Assembly (NCBI GenBank): GCA_963678555.2
Contig: CAXXJA010000003.1
Coordinates: 1-64,000, forward strand
From: SABI01 sp963678555
Lineage (GTDB): Bacteria; Spirochaetota; Spirochaetia; Sphaerochaetales; Sphaerochaetaceae
Direction: 5' to 3'
DNA length: 64,000 nt
The notes beneath the pieces are model-generated. The model was not told the DNA's origin. It did not search any database and saw only the letters and a program-made list of their open reading frames with translations. Below, one piece after another: positions 17,818 to 27,507 of the stretch. The position numbers and the translations under genes were made by a program. How positions within the stretch are numbered: position 1 is the stretch's first letter; every line of letters begins with the position of its first letter.

Positions 17818-18314
17818 GGTTACCTCCCAAGACAGTCCTGTTAATATACCACCGCAAGGGGGAGCCTGCAATCAGGATACTTTCTACCGGGAGAAAAACG
17901 TTCTCACCTCCAGTGCTGCGTGTAGGGACTCCGCAGCAATCCTTCTGCACGAGGTGAAATATCGGGGAGGGGGGGGATCCTGGAGAGGAGTCAGCATATC
18001 CTCTCTGAGCTGCGAACGGTATCGGGAAAACCCCTGTGATGTCAATGAGACGTCGGATATCACTGAACAGTGCATTCAGGGCAGCCCCTTTCCAGATATT
18101 GTTCAATACAGCCCACAGGCGGGACTCACCTCGATGTTCTTAGCGGGCGCCTTCTTCGTCCCGTTGACCATGTGTACTCTTACCTGATGCAGCCGCCCTC
18201 CCGGAGCACATCGATATGCGGGTTCGCATTGAAGGCGGTCTGGTAGGGATAGACATGCAAAGCAGAGACCGCACCGGTCCAAAGGCCTGATCGCTTTCTT
18301 TCCCGATGGGCTCA
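17818..18314. other. Gap with a possible gene remnant
   Basis: On the minus strand, about 18290 to 18180, an ATG-less frame reads LWTGAVSALHVYPYQTAFN, then ANPHIDVLREGGCIR, before TAA. It is coding-like but unrecognised, probably the tail of a lost gene. The rest shows nothing supported. Confidence 0.25.
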
Positions 18315-19946
18315 TCAGAAATCCCGTACAGGCCTGATCCTGTCTGTGAAATACCGACTGCTGCTGAGCTGCCCCCCATTGGTGAAGGTCTGGTCCCACA
18401 CGCTGTTTATACTGGTCTCTGAGGAACTCCAGTAGTAGCCGCCAGAAAAACCTCCCAATCCTTGAACCTTCAAGTTGGTATATATCAGGTACAGCTCATC
18501 CTTCGATGGCAGAAACCAGTCGCTAACACCACCTGCTACATGGATGTAACATAATCGTGCAGCATAATCTTCTATCGTGTCGTCTCCTGCATCAAAATAG
18601 GAGGCTTCTCCCATTGCAGTCACAAGATCCGTGGTGTTCACCTCGCCGGTCCCTATCGCGGTACCGGTCCCCACCACCTCATAGGTTCCTTCTGACCGGT
18701 AAACCCCGAAATACGTAGCCGGATCGTCCCCTCCGTCATACCATCCATAAGGGGCCGCTTCCAGATATCTCACTCCGCTCAAAACTCCATTATTCACACC
18801 ATCGAGAAGATCTTTCTCGCTGTCCTCTATTGTCCCACTGCCATCCATGTCATACCCAAGCAGATCATCATAAAACACATATCCACCTGAGGGGCCAGGA
18901 TCTCCCACTTCATACGGATCGACCTCCACGGTTTTGGAATAACCTCCCAGCACGCCACCGTCGAGAACCAGCAGAGACACGATATAGGTCCCGACCCCGT
19001 CGAAGGTATAGCTGAAGCTCGATCCTGTTTCACCTGTCTGCCTCACCCCGTCAACATACCACCGGTACCCTGCAGAATCCGAGTAGGTTCCCGTGGAAGT
19101 GAAGGTCACCGAATCCCCGTACATCACCGTTTCATCTTCAGGCGGTCCGGTAAACGTCACGGCTAAAGGGTCGTCCATATCCTCCTCCAGCGTTATCGAC
19201 ACACTTCCCGTACCGAAACTGATGAGATTCTCGGGAATGACCACCGTGCCGCTTGTAGTCTGGCCATTCACAATCCGCAGGACGAACACTCCCTGCCAGA
19301 CAACCTCAGGATCTCCGTCCGGTATCTTCTCAGACAGACTGAGGGTCACCTCGTACCACCCCGCCGCCAGACTTTCTATGGTTCCGGTCGCAGACAGGCC
19401 GTCTCCTCCCAGCGTCAATCCGTCGGGGGTGCTGATACGTTCGATCAGGGAGTCAGATTCATCCAGGATCACCGCAGAGACACTCGGATCGGCCAGTTTC
19501 GACTCGCTGTCAGTCCACGAAACTGTCAGATTGAGACTTCCTGTCCCCCCCAGCGGTCTCAAGGTCGCAATTTCACTCGTCTGTTGACTCTTGCGGATCG
19601 TCACATCGACGGCTGCGCTTCCCACCTGTATTCCACCCGCATTGTAGCCGTCGACCACAATGTCCCAGTCGCCCACGGTAAGACCACTTCTGGTGAATGT
19701 TCTCCCTGTGAAGCCCTCCACCAGAAAGCTGTCGCCGTCGCCCGGACCTGTTCCGCTGACTGTGTATGTGGCGATATCCATGTCAAGCTCAGGGGTCCAT
19801 TCGATACTGCGGCCTGCTGACCCGAAAGTCAGCGTCAGCGTGCCCTCACCCGCCCGCCCCATCGTAAGGTCGCATCCGTAGAATCCCAACGATACGGCCA
19901 ACACGATCAGCAGCATCATGGGTATCATGTTTCCTTTCAGTCTCAT
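18315..19946 (-). CDS. Secreted lipoprotein with PKD-like and DUF1566 (Lcl C-terminal) domains
   Basis: A 543-residue surface or periplasmic lipoprotein. The signal peptide MRLKGNMIPMMLLIVLAVSLGF ends in the loose spirochaete-type lipobox FYGC. Residues about 35-270 form repeated beta-sandwich segments, followed by a PKD-like domain (about 275-345; VTFTGPPEDETVMYGDSVTF and the YTFDGVGTYIVSLLVLDGG strand). The C-terminal DUF1566 domain (about 350-543) ends in GGYYWSSSETS and DRIRPVRDF. This domain occurs in surface proteins and lectin-like modules. AAAGGAA lies upstream of the ATG. It is monocistronic. Confidence 0.9.
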   Translation of the reverse strand: MRLKGNMIPMMLLIVLAVSLGFYGCDLTMGRAGEGTLTLTFGSAGRSIEWTPELDMDIATYTVSGTGPGDGDSFLVEGFTGRTFTRSGLTVGDWDIVVDGYNAGGIQVGSAAVDVTIRKSQQTSEIATLRPLGGTGSLNLTVSWTDSESKLADPSVSAVILDESDSLIERISTPDGLTLGGDGLSATGTIESLAAGWYEVTLSLSEKIPDGDPEVVWQGVFVLRIVNGQTTSGTVVIPENLISFGTGSVSITLEEDMDDPLAVTFTGPPEDETVMYGDSVTFTSTGTYSDSAGYRWYVDGVRQTGETGSSFSYTFDGVGTYIVSLLVLDGGVLGGYSKTVEVDPYEVGDPGPSGGYVFYDDLLGYDMDGSGTIEDSEKDLLDGVNNGVLSGVRYLEAAPYGWYDGGDDPATYFGVYRSEGTYEVVGTGTAIGTGEVNTTDLVTAMGEASYFDAGDDTIEDYAARLCYIHVAGGVSDWFLPSKDELYLIYTNLKVQGLGGFSGGYYWSSSETSINSVWDQTFTNGGQLSSSRYFTDRIRPVRDF

Positions 19947-20718
19947 AGTACTTGTTCCTTTTCTGAAGGCTCAGGAACCCGCTTGGGTGTTCCCTCGCAA
20001 GAGAACTTCATCTGCGTGTTGCAAGATGATTGCTTGCACATTCGTCTCTTAACCGCATACACACCATGCCCTATCCGATACACCGGAACAGTTAGGGTGG
20101 GTGGTGCCCGGTGTGGTCCCCTGATAGCAGTCGGCTGGCCGGAACCGGGAGGCGTATAAACACGTGCGGCAGCAATGGCGCTGTCGGCGATGCTCCTGGA
20201 ACTACCCACGCTGCACGGGAAATTCTACAGTACACGGGCACGACCTTCGACGGCATGCTTATGTCAGATCAGGTTCATGTCATCTTTATTTTATTAGGCG
20301 CTCAGTATTATAGAAAGTCAATATGTATTTTTCAAATAAATAATTGCTTTGTTTTTGATGACAACATGCTCATGTCATTTGATTTGCCTGAATGTACCAA
20401 CAGCTGGCTAATCAGTGAGTACTGTACAGGTTGATACCTAGCATGGGAATTCAAACAATGTATCCTTTACAGACGATCCGTGCTGCATCGGACCAATCAA
20501 ACTGAGGTTCCCTATCAGAGGATGACGATTTTCAACGTATTGAAAACTGCATATTTTTATCCTTTGGAATGTGACAAAAATTAACCCGCTGGTGTTATAC
20601 GGGCAGGCATGATGCTTTGGACGGAAAGGAATGCTCACAGATTCTTTTTTCTAAGCTCCCTTCAGGATAATCCAATATGCAATACCGAGGGGGAAGGTAA
20701 CAGGTCCCAAATAACAAT
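19947..20718. other. 772-bp intergenic region
   Basis: Separates the lipoprotein and the response regulator gene, both on the minus strand. It should hold the lipoprotein promoter. Short frames of 60-107 codons on either strand lack ribosome sites and recognisable sequence; I see nothing else. Confidence 0.3.
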
Positions 20719-21378
20719 TCAGGCTTCAATTTTAGCAAAGTAATCACGGACTTTTTCAATCGCCTGAACCCTGTCCCGTACCTGCAATTTGGAATAGATA
20801 ACACTTAGTTTATTTTTAACTGTTTGCTCTGAGAGGTTCAGCTCCAAGGCGATTTCCTTATTATGCAATCCATTGCAAAGAAACTTGAGAATCTGAATTT
20901 CCCTATAGCTGGAATAGGTAATGAAATCCGGTTCGTCTATATCTTCCTCTTCCTCTTCCTGGTCCAGTAGGATCTTTTTAATAATGGGTGATGAGATCAT
21001 CAGAACTTTTTTCTGCACGGCACTCAAGGACAATATCAGCTGGTCTGGGGAAATCTCTTTTAAAAGAAAACCGGAAACACCGATTTTCAGTGACTCCCTG
21101 ATCAAATCATCCTCTTCAAAATTCGTCAGCAATACAACTTTGATGTGTGGAAACTTTTCTAGAATTATCCTGGAAGCTTGTACACCGTTTATTTTAGGCA
21201 TTCTGATGTCCATCAGAATTACATCCGGTTTCAGTTTTTCGGTCAACTCGACAGCTTCTTTTCCATTATACGCAATGCCGACTATCTCGATACCTTTCGC
21301 TCTGTTATTGATGACTCTTTCCAGGCTCTCTATAAACAGGACCTGATCATCAACCAGTAAAACTCTAGTGTTATCCAT
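20719..21378 (-). CDS. NarL/FixJ-type response regulator
   Basis: A 219-residue two-component regulator. The receiver domain (1-120) has LLVDDQ, the phospho-acceptor Asp in DVILMDIRMP, LLTNFEE and the LLKEIS Lys. An acidic linker (DQEEEEEDIDE) leads to the LuxR-type helix-turn-helix (about 155-215) with CNGLHNKEIALELNLSEQTVKN. It follows the histidine kinase gene with a 5-bp gap. Its targets are probably in the upstream transporter operon (inference from order). Confidence 0.93.
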   Translation of the reverse strand: MDNTRVLLVDDQVLFIESLERVINNRAKGIEIVGIAYNGKEAVELTEKLKPDVILMDIRMPKINGVQASRIILEKFPHIKVVLLTNFEEDDLIRESLKIGVSGFLLKEISPDQLILSLSAVQKKVLMISSPIIKKILLDQEEEEEDIDEPDFITYSSYREIQILKFLCNGLHNKEIALELNLSEQTVKNKLSVIYSKLQVRDRVQAIEKVRDYFAKIEA

Positions 21379-21383
21379 AATTC

Positions 21384-22580
21384 CTACTCATCATACGGTA
21401 TTATTGCTGATAGTTCATATCCAGTATTCACACTTCCATGCATAAACAATTCTCCACCAACTTCTGCAAAGCGTTCTCGCATTCCTTCTATCCCGATTCC
21501 CTCAATTGATTCATCTGACCCTATGCCATTATCTCGTATAAACATCTTTATTTTCTTTCCATCACCGACCAGCAAAATATCTATGATAGTCGCCTGGCCG
21601 TGTTTAAATGAATTGGTGAGCCCTTCCTGGATGAAGTGGTAAATGCAATTCTCATATTTCTTATTTCTATATTTAATATCCTTCATATTCGAGATGTTGA
21701 AATTCACCTGCACATTCGTCGCTTCCTGAAAAATGTTGATCATATTGTATATAGATGAAAGGAGACTGTTCTGGTGGATTGGCTCTTTTCTAATGTTAAT
21801 CAGGGAGTAGCGGATTTCCTTGTGAGTTTTCAACGCATAATTTTTAGTGCTGTTTACCAGATCGATACATTCCTGATATTTCTCGTTTTTCAATGCATCG
21901 AGGGATTCCTCCTGCATCATCGATATATTTGTCAGAGAGTGGCCGACTATATCATGAAGATCTCTGGATATTCTCAGGCGTTCATCCCTTTTTGACTTTC
22001 CTTCCACGAAGCGAGAAAATTCTATTAACTCGGCATTGCATTCGATCATTCTTGAGATTGTCTGATTAGCTTTTTCATAGAGCCTGTCCAATGCTCTGTT
22101 GGAACAAAAAGTATTAAATACCGAGTACTGGTAAAATGAAAAAGCAATACTGGTAAAGGATAAGAAAACAAAATCGGATAATTTCAACGTGGAGACATTC
22201 ACTCCGTAGACAAGAGTTCTAAACTGGAATACAAAAAGCAGGAGAATAGCCATAACGGAAACAAAAAACCTGATTTTAATTGTATTACTGTCAATAAAAA
22301 ACACCAAGTCAAGAAGAATCAGGAGTATCAAATACACATTACTGATCGGTATGGTCATCAGAATGGCAAAAAGCAGTTTCAATAGAATTGTAAAAACGTG
22401 ATTCTTTTGTCTATAGACGTTATACAGGGAAAGACACGATGAACAGATCAGCAGAAATATGAACTGATAGCGGAAGTCACTGAAAAAGATAAAATTGTGT
22501 CCTTCTTCCATGAAGATCTTATAGGTAATCAAAGAAAATATTATGGGAAGAGAAAACATATATATTCGTATCGCTTTCAA
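21384..22580 (-). CDS. Membrane sensor histidine kinase (HisKA_3 type)
   Basis: A 398-residue kinase with about six hydrophobic segments in residues 1-165 (for example FQFIFLLICSSCLSLYNVY and FLSFTSIAFSFYQYSVF) and no large periplasmic loop. It may thus sense membrane state or act with a partner transporter. The dimerisation/H-box is RDLHDIVGHSLTNISMM, and the HATPase has EGLTNSFKHGQA (N-box) and DNGIGSDESIEGIGIEGM (G-boxes). It is partnered with the response regulator 5 bp downstream. Only 48 bp separate it from the isomerase gene upstream, consistent with co-transcription with the sugar transporter. Confidence 0.92.
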   Translation of the reverse strand: MKAIRIYMFSLPIIFSLITYKIFMEEGHNFIFFSDFRYQFIFLLICSSCLSLYNVYRQKNHVFTILLKLLFAILMTIPISNVYLILLILLDLVFFIDSNTIKIRFFVSVMAILLLFVFQFRTLVYGVNVSTLKLSDFVFLSFTSIAFSFYQYSVFNTFCSNRALDRLYEKANQTISRMIECNAELIEFSRFVEGKSKRDERLRISRDLHDIVGHSLTNISMMQEESLDALKNEKYQECIDLVNSTKNYALKTHKEIRYSLINIRKEPIHQNSLLSSIYNMINIFQEATNVQVNFNISNMKDIKYRNKKYENCIYHFIQEGLTNSFKHGQATIIDILLVGDGKKIKMFIRDNGIGSDESIEGIGIEGMRERFAEVGGELFMHGSVNTGYELSAIIPYDE

Positions 22581-22628
22581 GATTTACATCCGACCTCCCA
22601 TAATGGTATCACTAAAATTATAATTCAA

Positions 22629-23492
22629 TCATGCTAATTTGTCCCTTACAAATTCCACTGACTTTCTGACTGCTTCATCCGGGTCGATACCCGGCATAAT
22701 CTCTCGCCATATGCCAATATCCTTGCCGACCTGCCCTCCTGGAACAATAAAGGGCTCCATCACCAGAGGACCGTCAAAGCTGATTTCATCAAGAGCTCTT
22801 CTGATTTCATTCCAGGGCACCCTGCCCGTCCCGGGAGGCTTTCGGTTCGTTTCCCCGATATGAAGGGCCGACAGATGTGTCTGAGCCAGTTTGATGGCAT
22901 CATAAAAGGAGTCCTCTTCGATGTTCATATGGAACGTATCCAGCAGGATCTTACAGTTCGGACTGTTTACTTCAGAGACATACTCGACTGCTTCTTTGCA
23001 GGTATTGATCAGGAATTGCTCAAATCTATTGATCACTTCAACATTCAGTATGACTCCGTTATCTTCCGCATATCTGACCAGCTCTTTCATGCTTTTAATG
23101 CTCTGATCCCGAATTTTCATTTTCTGGGATATGGATTCGGGAGGCTCAGCGGGCCAATAACTATGAATGGTACCGCCCAGCATCCCTCCTCCCATGGTAC
23201 CGATGGATTGGATCATGGTTCGCATAAACTCCACTCCCCTTTTCCGTGTGGCTTCATCAAGGGAGGAAACATCATGTTCTCTGGTCAGTCCGATTCCATA
23301 GCTTAGACAGATACCATGTTCCTTCGCCTCATCCACCAGCCTTAATGTTTCACTCTCCTTCATGCTGGCAACCGTACCGCCATTTACCTCGAGCTGGTCA
23401 AAACCAAGGTTCTTCACTTTTTTCACGAAGGGTAAAAAGTCAGCTTCCCACTCACGGGTCCAATATGCATAATAAATACCAATATTTCTCAT
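22629..23492 (-). CDS. Sugar phosphate isomerase/epimerase (xylose isomerase-like TIM barrel)
   Basis: A 287-residue AP_endonuc_2/TIM-barrel protein resembling D-tagatose/D-psicose 3-epimerases. Visible candidate metal ligands are the Glu in LNVEVINRFEQFLINT, Asp and His in ILLDTFHMNIEE, His in ALHIGETNRKPPGTG and the final Glu in GPLVMEPF. That is the Glu-Asp-His-Glu pattern of divalent-metal keto-sugar epimerases. It is encoded directly after the SDR gene in a sugar uptake cluster, so it probably interconverts the imported or oxidised sugar. The substrate is not determinable. Confidence 0.85.
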   Translation of the reverse strand: MRNIGIYYAYWTREWEADFLPFVKKVKNLGFDQLEVNGGTVASMKESETLRLVDEAKEHGICLSYGIGLTREHDVSSLDEATRKRGVEFMRTMIQSIGTMGGGMLGGTIHSYWPAEPPESISQKMKIRDQSIKSMKELVRYAEDNGVILNVEVINRFEQFLINTCKEAVEYVSEVNSPNCKILLDTFHMNIEEDSFYDAIKLAQTHLSALHIGETNRKPPGTGRVPWNEIRRALDEISFDGPLVMEPFIVPGGQVGKDIGIWREIMPGIDPDEAVRKSVEFVRDKLA

Positions 23493-23513
23493 ATCATTCT
23501 CCAGAAAAAGATG

Positions 23514-24263
23514 TTAGTAGAATATGATTCCACCACAGACGTTAAGGGACTGACCTGTTATGTATTCGGAATCATCAGATGCGAAAAACTTCACAGTGCC
23601 GAATACATCTTCGGGCTGTCCTAATCGCTTCAGGCTGGTCTGATCAGTCCAATACTTAATTTTCTCTTCCGATTTCAGGTTGTTTTTACCCATTTCCGTA
23701 AGAATAATTCCGGGACAGACCGCATTGACCCTGATATTATATTCTCCCAATTCCATGGCCAGGACTCTGGTAAACTCAATAACCGCCCCTTTTGATGCAC
23801 AATAATGGGCCTGCTGTGGAGCTCCTTTCTTACCGCCGATCGAGGCGATATTGATAATTGATCCTGATGTATGCTTCTTTAAATAGGGAATAACCGCTTT
23901 ACTCATCAAAAAGGTTCCCTTGGCATTGACATCCATCACCCTGGACCATGCATCCTCGCTCAGATCTTCAACAAGATCCTGTGTCAGAATACCCGCATTA
24001 TTCACAAGCACATGGATTCCACCGAACTCCTTCTCGATGTTTTTCAGCACTCCATGTATATTCTCTTCGTCAGTGATATCCAGAAAATCGATATAGCATT
24101 CGCCACTTGTTTCTTCTAGGACAAATTTCTTCAAACTTTCAAGATGTGCTTTTTCGGAGGCTAAATCCAGGGCAGCGATGGAAAAACCCAGTTTAGCGAA
24201 ACCCGATGCGATAGCCCGGCCGATTCCTCTTGAGGCTCCGGTGATGACGATTACTTTGCTCAT
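23514..24263 (-). CDS. SDR-family sugar/polyol oxidoreductase
   Basis: A 249-residue classical SDR with ITGASRGIGRAIASGFAKLG, HVLVNNAGIL, the catalytic Ser in NIASIGGKKGAPQQ, YCASK and the C-terminal ITGQSLNVCGG. Typical FabG-like architecture, but its place in a sugar ABC operon between permease and epimerase genes argues for a sugar or sugar-alcohol dehydrogenase. Spacing is 15 bp to the permease gene and 21 bp to the isomerase gene. Confidence 0.88.
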   Translation of the reverse strand: MSKVIVITGASRGIGRAIASGFAKLGFSIAALDLASEKAHLESLKKFVLEETSGECYIDFLDITDEENIHGVLKNIEKEFGGIHVLVNNAGILTQDLVEDLSEDAWSRVMDVNAKGTFLMSKAVIPYLKKHTSGSIINIASIGGKKGAPQQAHYCASKGAVIEFTRVLAMELGEYNIRVNAVCPGIILTEMGKNNLKSEEKIKYWTDQTSLKRLGQPEDVFGTVKFFASDDSEYITGQSLNVCGGIIFY

Positions 24264-24278
24264 ATTACACTCCTTTCA

Positions 24279-25115
24279 TTAACCTTTAACTGATCCCAGC
24301 GATAATCCGCTGATAAGATATTTTTGTAAAAAAATGACAATGATGATGGCAGGAAGGATCTGCAAGGTTGCCGCCGCGGCCATTAACTCCCAGCGTATGA
24401 ATACCCCACCTGCGTACTCGGTAATAGCGACGGGCAGTGTTTTCGCAGCTCGCCCCGTCAATATCATTGCAAAGAGCAACTCGTTCCAGGTGAATATAAA
24501 AACGAGGGTTGCAACGGAGAATAAGCCCGACAAGATCTGTGGCAGGGAAATGATTCTGAACACCTGAAACCAACTGCATCCATCAATCATGGCGGCTTCA
24601 TCAATTTCATGGGGCAACTGGCGGAAGAAGATAGTCAGCATCCAGGTAGCATAGGGTACATTAAACAGCACATAGAGGATAATTATTCCAAGGTGAGTAT
24701 CAAAAAGATTCAATTTTCTTATGATGATAGAAAGGGGTATCAGCGCTGCGATGGGCGGCATCATTCGTGTACTCAAAATCCAAAATTCGATATGTTGACT
24801 GTTTTTTATCTTGAACTTGGCAAAACCGAATGCCGCTGTCGATGAGACCAGAACAACAACGAATGTAGATACTAATGATATAATGAGGGAATTCTTCAAA
24901 AACTGCAGCCTTGAATTATTCCCGAACAGGACTTCTTTGTAGTTTTCCAAATACAGGCTATTGGGAAAAATATTCCCCTGCACCCGGAACATCTCAAGTT
25001 CAGTCTTGAATGATGCCAGAACAATCCAAACCAATGGGAAAATACTCACCAGAGTGATAATGATGAGAATTATCTGAACAATCGACGCATTGAACATTTT
25101 CTTGTATTGCTTCAT
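24279..25115 (-). CDS. Sugar ABC transporter permease (MalG type)
   Basis: A 278-residue inner membrane permease of the carbohydrate uptake CUT1 family with six predicted membrane segments. The cytoplasmic EAA loop is visible as LPHEIDEAAMIDGCSWFQVFRIISLPQI. It pairs with the permease encoded 2 bp upstream and with the binding protein to import a sugar or oligosaccharide. No ATPase gene follows, so a MsmK/UgpC-type ATPase from elsewhere is presumably shared. Confidence 0.93.
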   Translation of the reverse strand: MKQYKKMFNASIVQIILIIITLVSIFPLVWIVLASFKTELEMFRVQGNIFPNSLYLENYKEVLFGNNSRLQFLKNSLIISLVSTFVVVLVSSTAAFGFAKFKIKNSQHIEFWILSTRMMPPIAALIPLSIIIRKLNLFDTHLGIIILYVLFNVPYATWMLTIFFRQLPHEIDEAAMIDGCSWFQVFRIISLPQILSGLFSVATLVFIFTWNELLFAMILTGRAAKTLPVAITEYAGGVFIRWELMAAAATLQILPAIIIVIFLQKYLISGLSLGSVKG

Positions 25116-25117
25116 GC

Positions 25118-25987
25118 CTAATTCTCCCTACTGAGATACGTGTTTAATTTACTGCTGAAAAAGACCGTTAATATGAGAGCGATCAGTGCGGCGGTAGATC
25201 CAAATCCCGTTTTATAGAAGTTGAATGATTGTCTGTATGCAAAAAGGCTGATGACCTCTGTAGAAATGCCAGGACCACCCTTGGTAGAGGCGTAAATAAG
25301 ATCGAACATACGGAAAATATCCATAAACCGCATGATTACGGCGATTCCCACAACCCGACTCAACAAAGGGATTTCAATATGGAAAACCTGCTGTAAGACA
25401 CTGGCCCCATCAATAGAGGAGGCTTCGTATAAGCTCTCATTCACGTTGAGAAGACCTGTCAAAATCAGAAGAGTTGTAAAGGGCGTCCACTGCCATGTGT
25501 CGACGATATATATGGTAAACAAGGCGGTCTTCTCACTCCCGTACCATGTCATGGTACCCAGATCCAGAGCCTGAAGGATATAATTGATTATTCCATAGAC
25601 CGGGTCGAACAGGTACACGGAGATAAGTCCGAATATAAGCGGAGTTACCATAATCGGTATGATATAAATGGTTCTCAAAAAGGTTGTTAACCTGCTGCCG
25701 TGTCTGGCTTTAAATAATTTGGCAATAACGAATCCCAAAAGGATCTGGGTGGAGACACCGAACACTATCAGTTTGGCTGTATTAAAAATCGAGACCAAAA
25801 ATTGTTTGTTTTTCATCAATTGAACATAGTTGTCAAGTCCGATAAAACCGTTGGTATACCCTCTAGCTATGCTGAAGTCCGTAAAACTCATGAATAGCGA
25901 ATAGAGGAGAGGGAATACAGAGAAAAGTATTAAAAGGACGATTACAGGACCGATAAAAAGCAACTTTTCAATTCTATTTGCGTGCAT
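25118..25987 (-). CDS. Sugar ABC transporter permease (MalF/UgpA type)
   Basis: A 289-residue CUT1 permease with six membrane segments; the first is IEKLLFIGPVIVLLILFSVF. The EAA loop reads NVNESLYEASSIDGASVLQQ, then VFHIEIPLLS. It lies between the binding-protein gene (62 bp upstream) and the MalG-type gene (2 bp downstream), all on the minus strand. Confidence 0.93.
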   Translation of the reverse strand: MHANRIEKLLFIGPVIVLLILFSVFPLLYSLFMSFTDFSIARGYTNGFIGLDNYVQLMKNKQFLVSIFNTAKLIVFGVSTQILLGFVIAKLFKARHGSRLTTFLRTIYIIPIMVTPLIFGLISVYLFDPVYGIINYILQALDLGTMTWYGSEKTALFTIYIVDTWQWTPFTTLLILTGLLNVNESLYEASSIDGASVLQQVFHIEIPLLSRVVGIAVIMRFMDIFRMFDLIYASTKGGPGISTEVISLFAYRQSFNFYKTGFGSTAALIALILTVFFSSKLNTYLSREN

Positions 25988-26049
25988 ATTACATGCTCCA
26001 TTCCTGCAATCTGCAAAGGCCTTTTACAGGCCCCTGCAGATCAGAATCT

Positions 26050-27423
26050 TTATTTTGAAACGTTATACCCAGCATTGGATAGCATTTCAGCCAATTCAAC
26101 ATTCAGTGCTTTCATTGCCTTGTCCACGGTAAGTTCACCGGTCATAGCCCGTGAAATATACGTACCCACTGTCGTAATGATTTCATTACTTTCAGGGATT
26201 CTAGGGCGGCAGTCCGCATATGATCGGTCTACAGTATCTTCGAGTGTGTCTAGCCAGGAATACTTAGCTGTAGTTTCGGGATCAGTGAATATGCTGTAGC
26301 GGCTTGGCGGCCCGCCAGCCATAACAAATTCTTGGTGAACATCCTCGCTGCAGAACCATTTAATGAAGTCCCAAGCCATGTCCTTCTGATTACCGTTGCT
26401 CGCGATACCCATAAGCCATCCGCCTAGAGGAGGAGCTGACTTTCCTGGTTCACTGGACGGGAAAAGGCCGAAATCGACTTTATCTATTACAGCAGATTTA
26501 TTCGGATCTTCCAGCATTGCCATTCTGGCAGACCACATGAACGCCTGGGCAACATATCCGGAGGCGAAGTACTTGGCTCTGTCATCCCAAGCAATGGAAA
26601 GAGCACCCTCAGGCTGGTATTCAAGAAGATCAATAAAGAACTGAACTGTTTCCTTGGCCTCGGGGCTGTCAAAATTGGGTGTCATATCAGCGTAGCTGTC
26701 AGGCGATCCGGGGTACATACTCATAAAAGGTTTACCGCCGAATGAGTAAATCCACTCGAAAAAGGCCTGTCCAACAGCAGATCCGGACTGATTATTCATG
26801 GCAACACCATACATATTCGGGTAATCAGGATTGTTCGAGAAGTGCTTGGCAATCGCCTTTACATCATCGGTGGTTACAGGAAAATCAAAGCCCTCTTTAT
26901 CAAGGATGTCTTTTCGATAATTTCCCATGACATAGTAGGAAGCAAAAGGAAGACCTACGATTTGATCTTTCCAGGTGACAACATCTCTGAAAGTTGAAAA
27001 GTAGTCATTCCATGCGATCATATCAGAATCTTCTTTTTCGATATAGGGCTTGAGGTTTTCAACATAACCAGCTTCGGCGAACTCACCTACCCAGGGAGCA
27101 TCCAAGACGATGATATCAACATCGCTATTAGGCTGGTTCCCTTCCAGAACTTCCTTTTCGTGAGTCTGGTCATACCCATACCCATCAACAATAACTTTTG
27201 CGCCGGTAATTCGCTCAAAGTTTTTGGAGATTTCAATCAGTGAATCAATCCAGGGATCACCGATCATCATGACTCTGATGGTTTTACCGGACCAATCATG
27301 TAATTCACTGCTCCACATTTCCTCCTCAGCAGTGAGAGTGACCTGATCTTCAACTGCTCCATTTGCAAAAACAAATCCAGCAAGAATGAAGACCAATACT
27401 AATGATAAACTTAGTCTTTTCAT
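26050..27423 (-). CDS. Sugar ABC transporter substrate-binding protein
   Basis: A 457-residue extracellular solute-binding protein (COG1653 type). ATG 27423 has AAGGAGG eight bases upstream; the longer frame start is not used. The signal peptide MKRLSLSLVLVFILAGFVFA is followed by NGAVED, the mature start often seen in spirochaete binding proteins. The mature part has IDSLIEISKNFERITGAKV and the hinge-region segment AAKYFASG-like YFASGYVAQAFMWSARMA. First gene of the transport operon, with two palindromic candidate operators in its upstream region. Confidence 0.92.
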   Translation of the reverse strand: MKRLSLSLVLVFILAGFVFANGAVEDQVTLTAEEEMWSSELHDWSGKTIRVMMIGDPWIDSLIEISKNFERITGAKVIVDGYGYDQTHEKEVLEGNQPNSDVDIIVLDAPWVGEFAEAGYVENLKPYIEKEDSDMIAWNDYFSTFRDVVTWKDQIVGLPFASYYVMGNYRKDILDKEGFDFPVTTDDVKAIAKHFSNNPDYPNMYGVAMNNQSGSAVGQAFFEWIYSFGGKPFMSMYPGSPDSYADMTPNFDSPEAKETVQFFIDLLEYQPEGALSIAWDDRAKYFASGYVAQAFMWSARMAMLEDPNKSAVIDKVDFGLFPSSEPGKSAPPLGGWLMGIASNGNQKDMAWDFIKWFCSEDVHQEFVMAGGPPSRYSIFTDPETTAKYSWLDTLEDTVDRSYADCRPRIPESNEIITTVGTYISRAMTGELTVDKAMKALNVELAEMLSNAGYNVSK

Positions 27424-27454
27424 ACAGACCTCCTTAAAAAGATAAGGCAAGTGT

Positions 27455-27507
27455 AAAACCATATGGTTTTCACGGATAGTTACCTTAGTACCTTCCAATG
27501 GTACTAA
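27455..27507 (-). promoter_or_regulatory. Two palindromic candidate operators of the sugar transport operon
   Basis: AAAACCATATGGTTTT at 27455-27470 is a perfect 16-bp palindrome flanked by GTG/CAC. TTAGTACC-7 bp-GGTACTAA at 27485-27507 has perfect 8-bp arms. Both lie 32-85 bp upstream of the binding-protein start. The first resembles LacI/GalR-type sites in symmetry but not in its central CG. Either could serve the NarL-type regulator encoded at the operon end. A clear -35/-10 pair could not be fixed. Confidence 0.5.
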
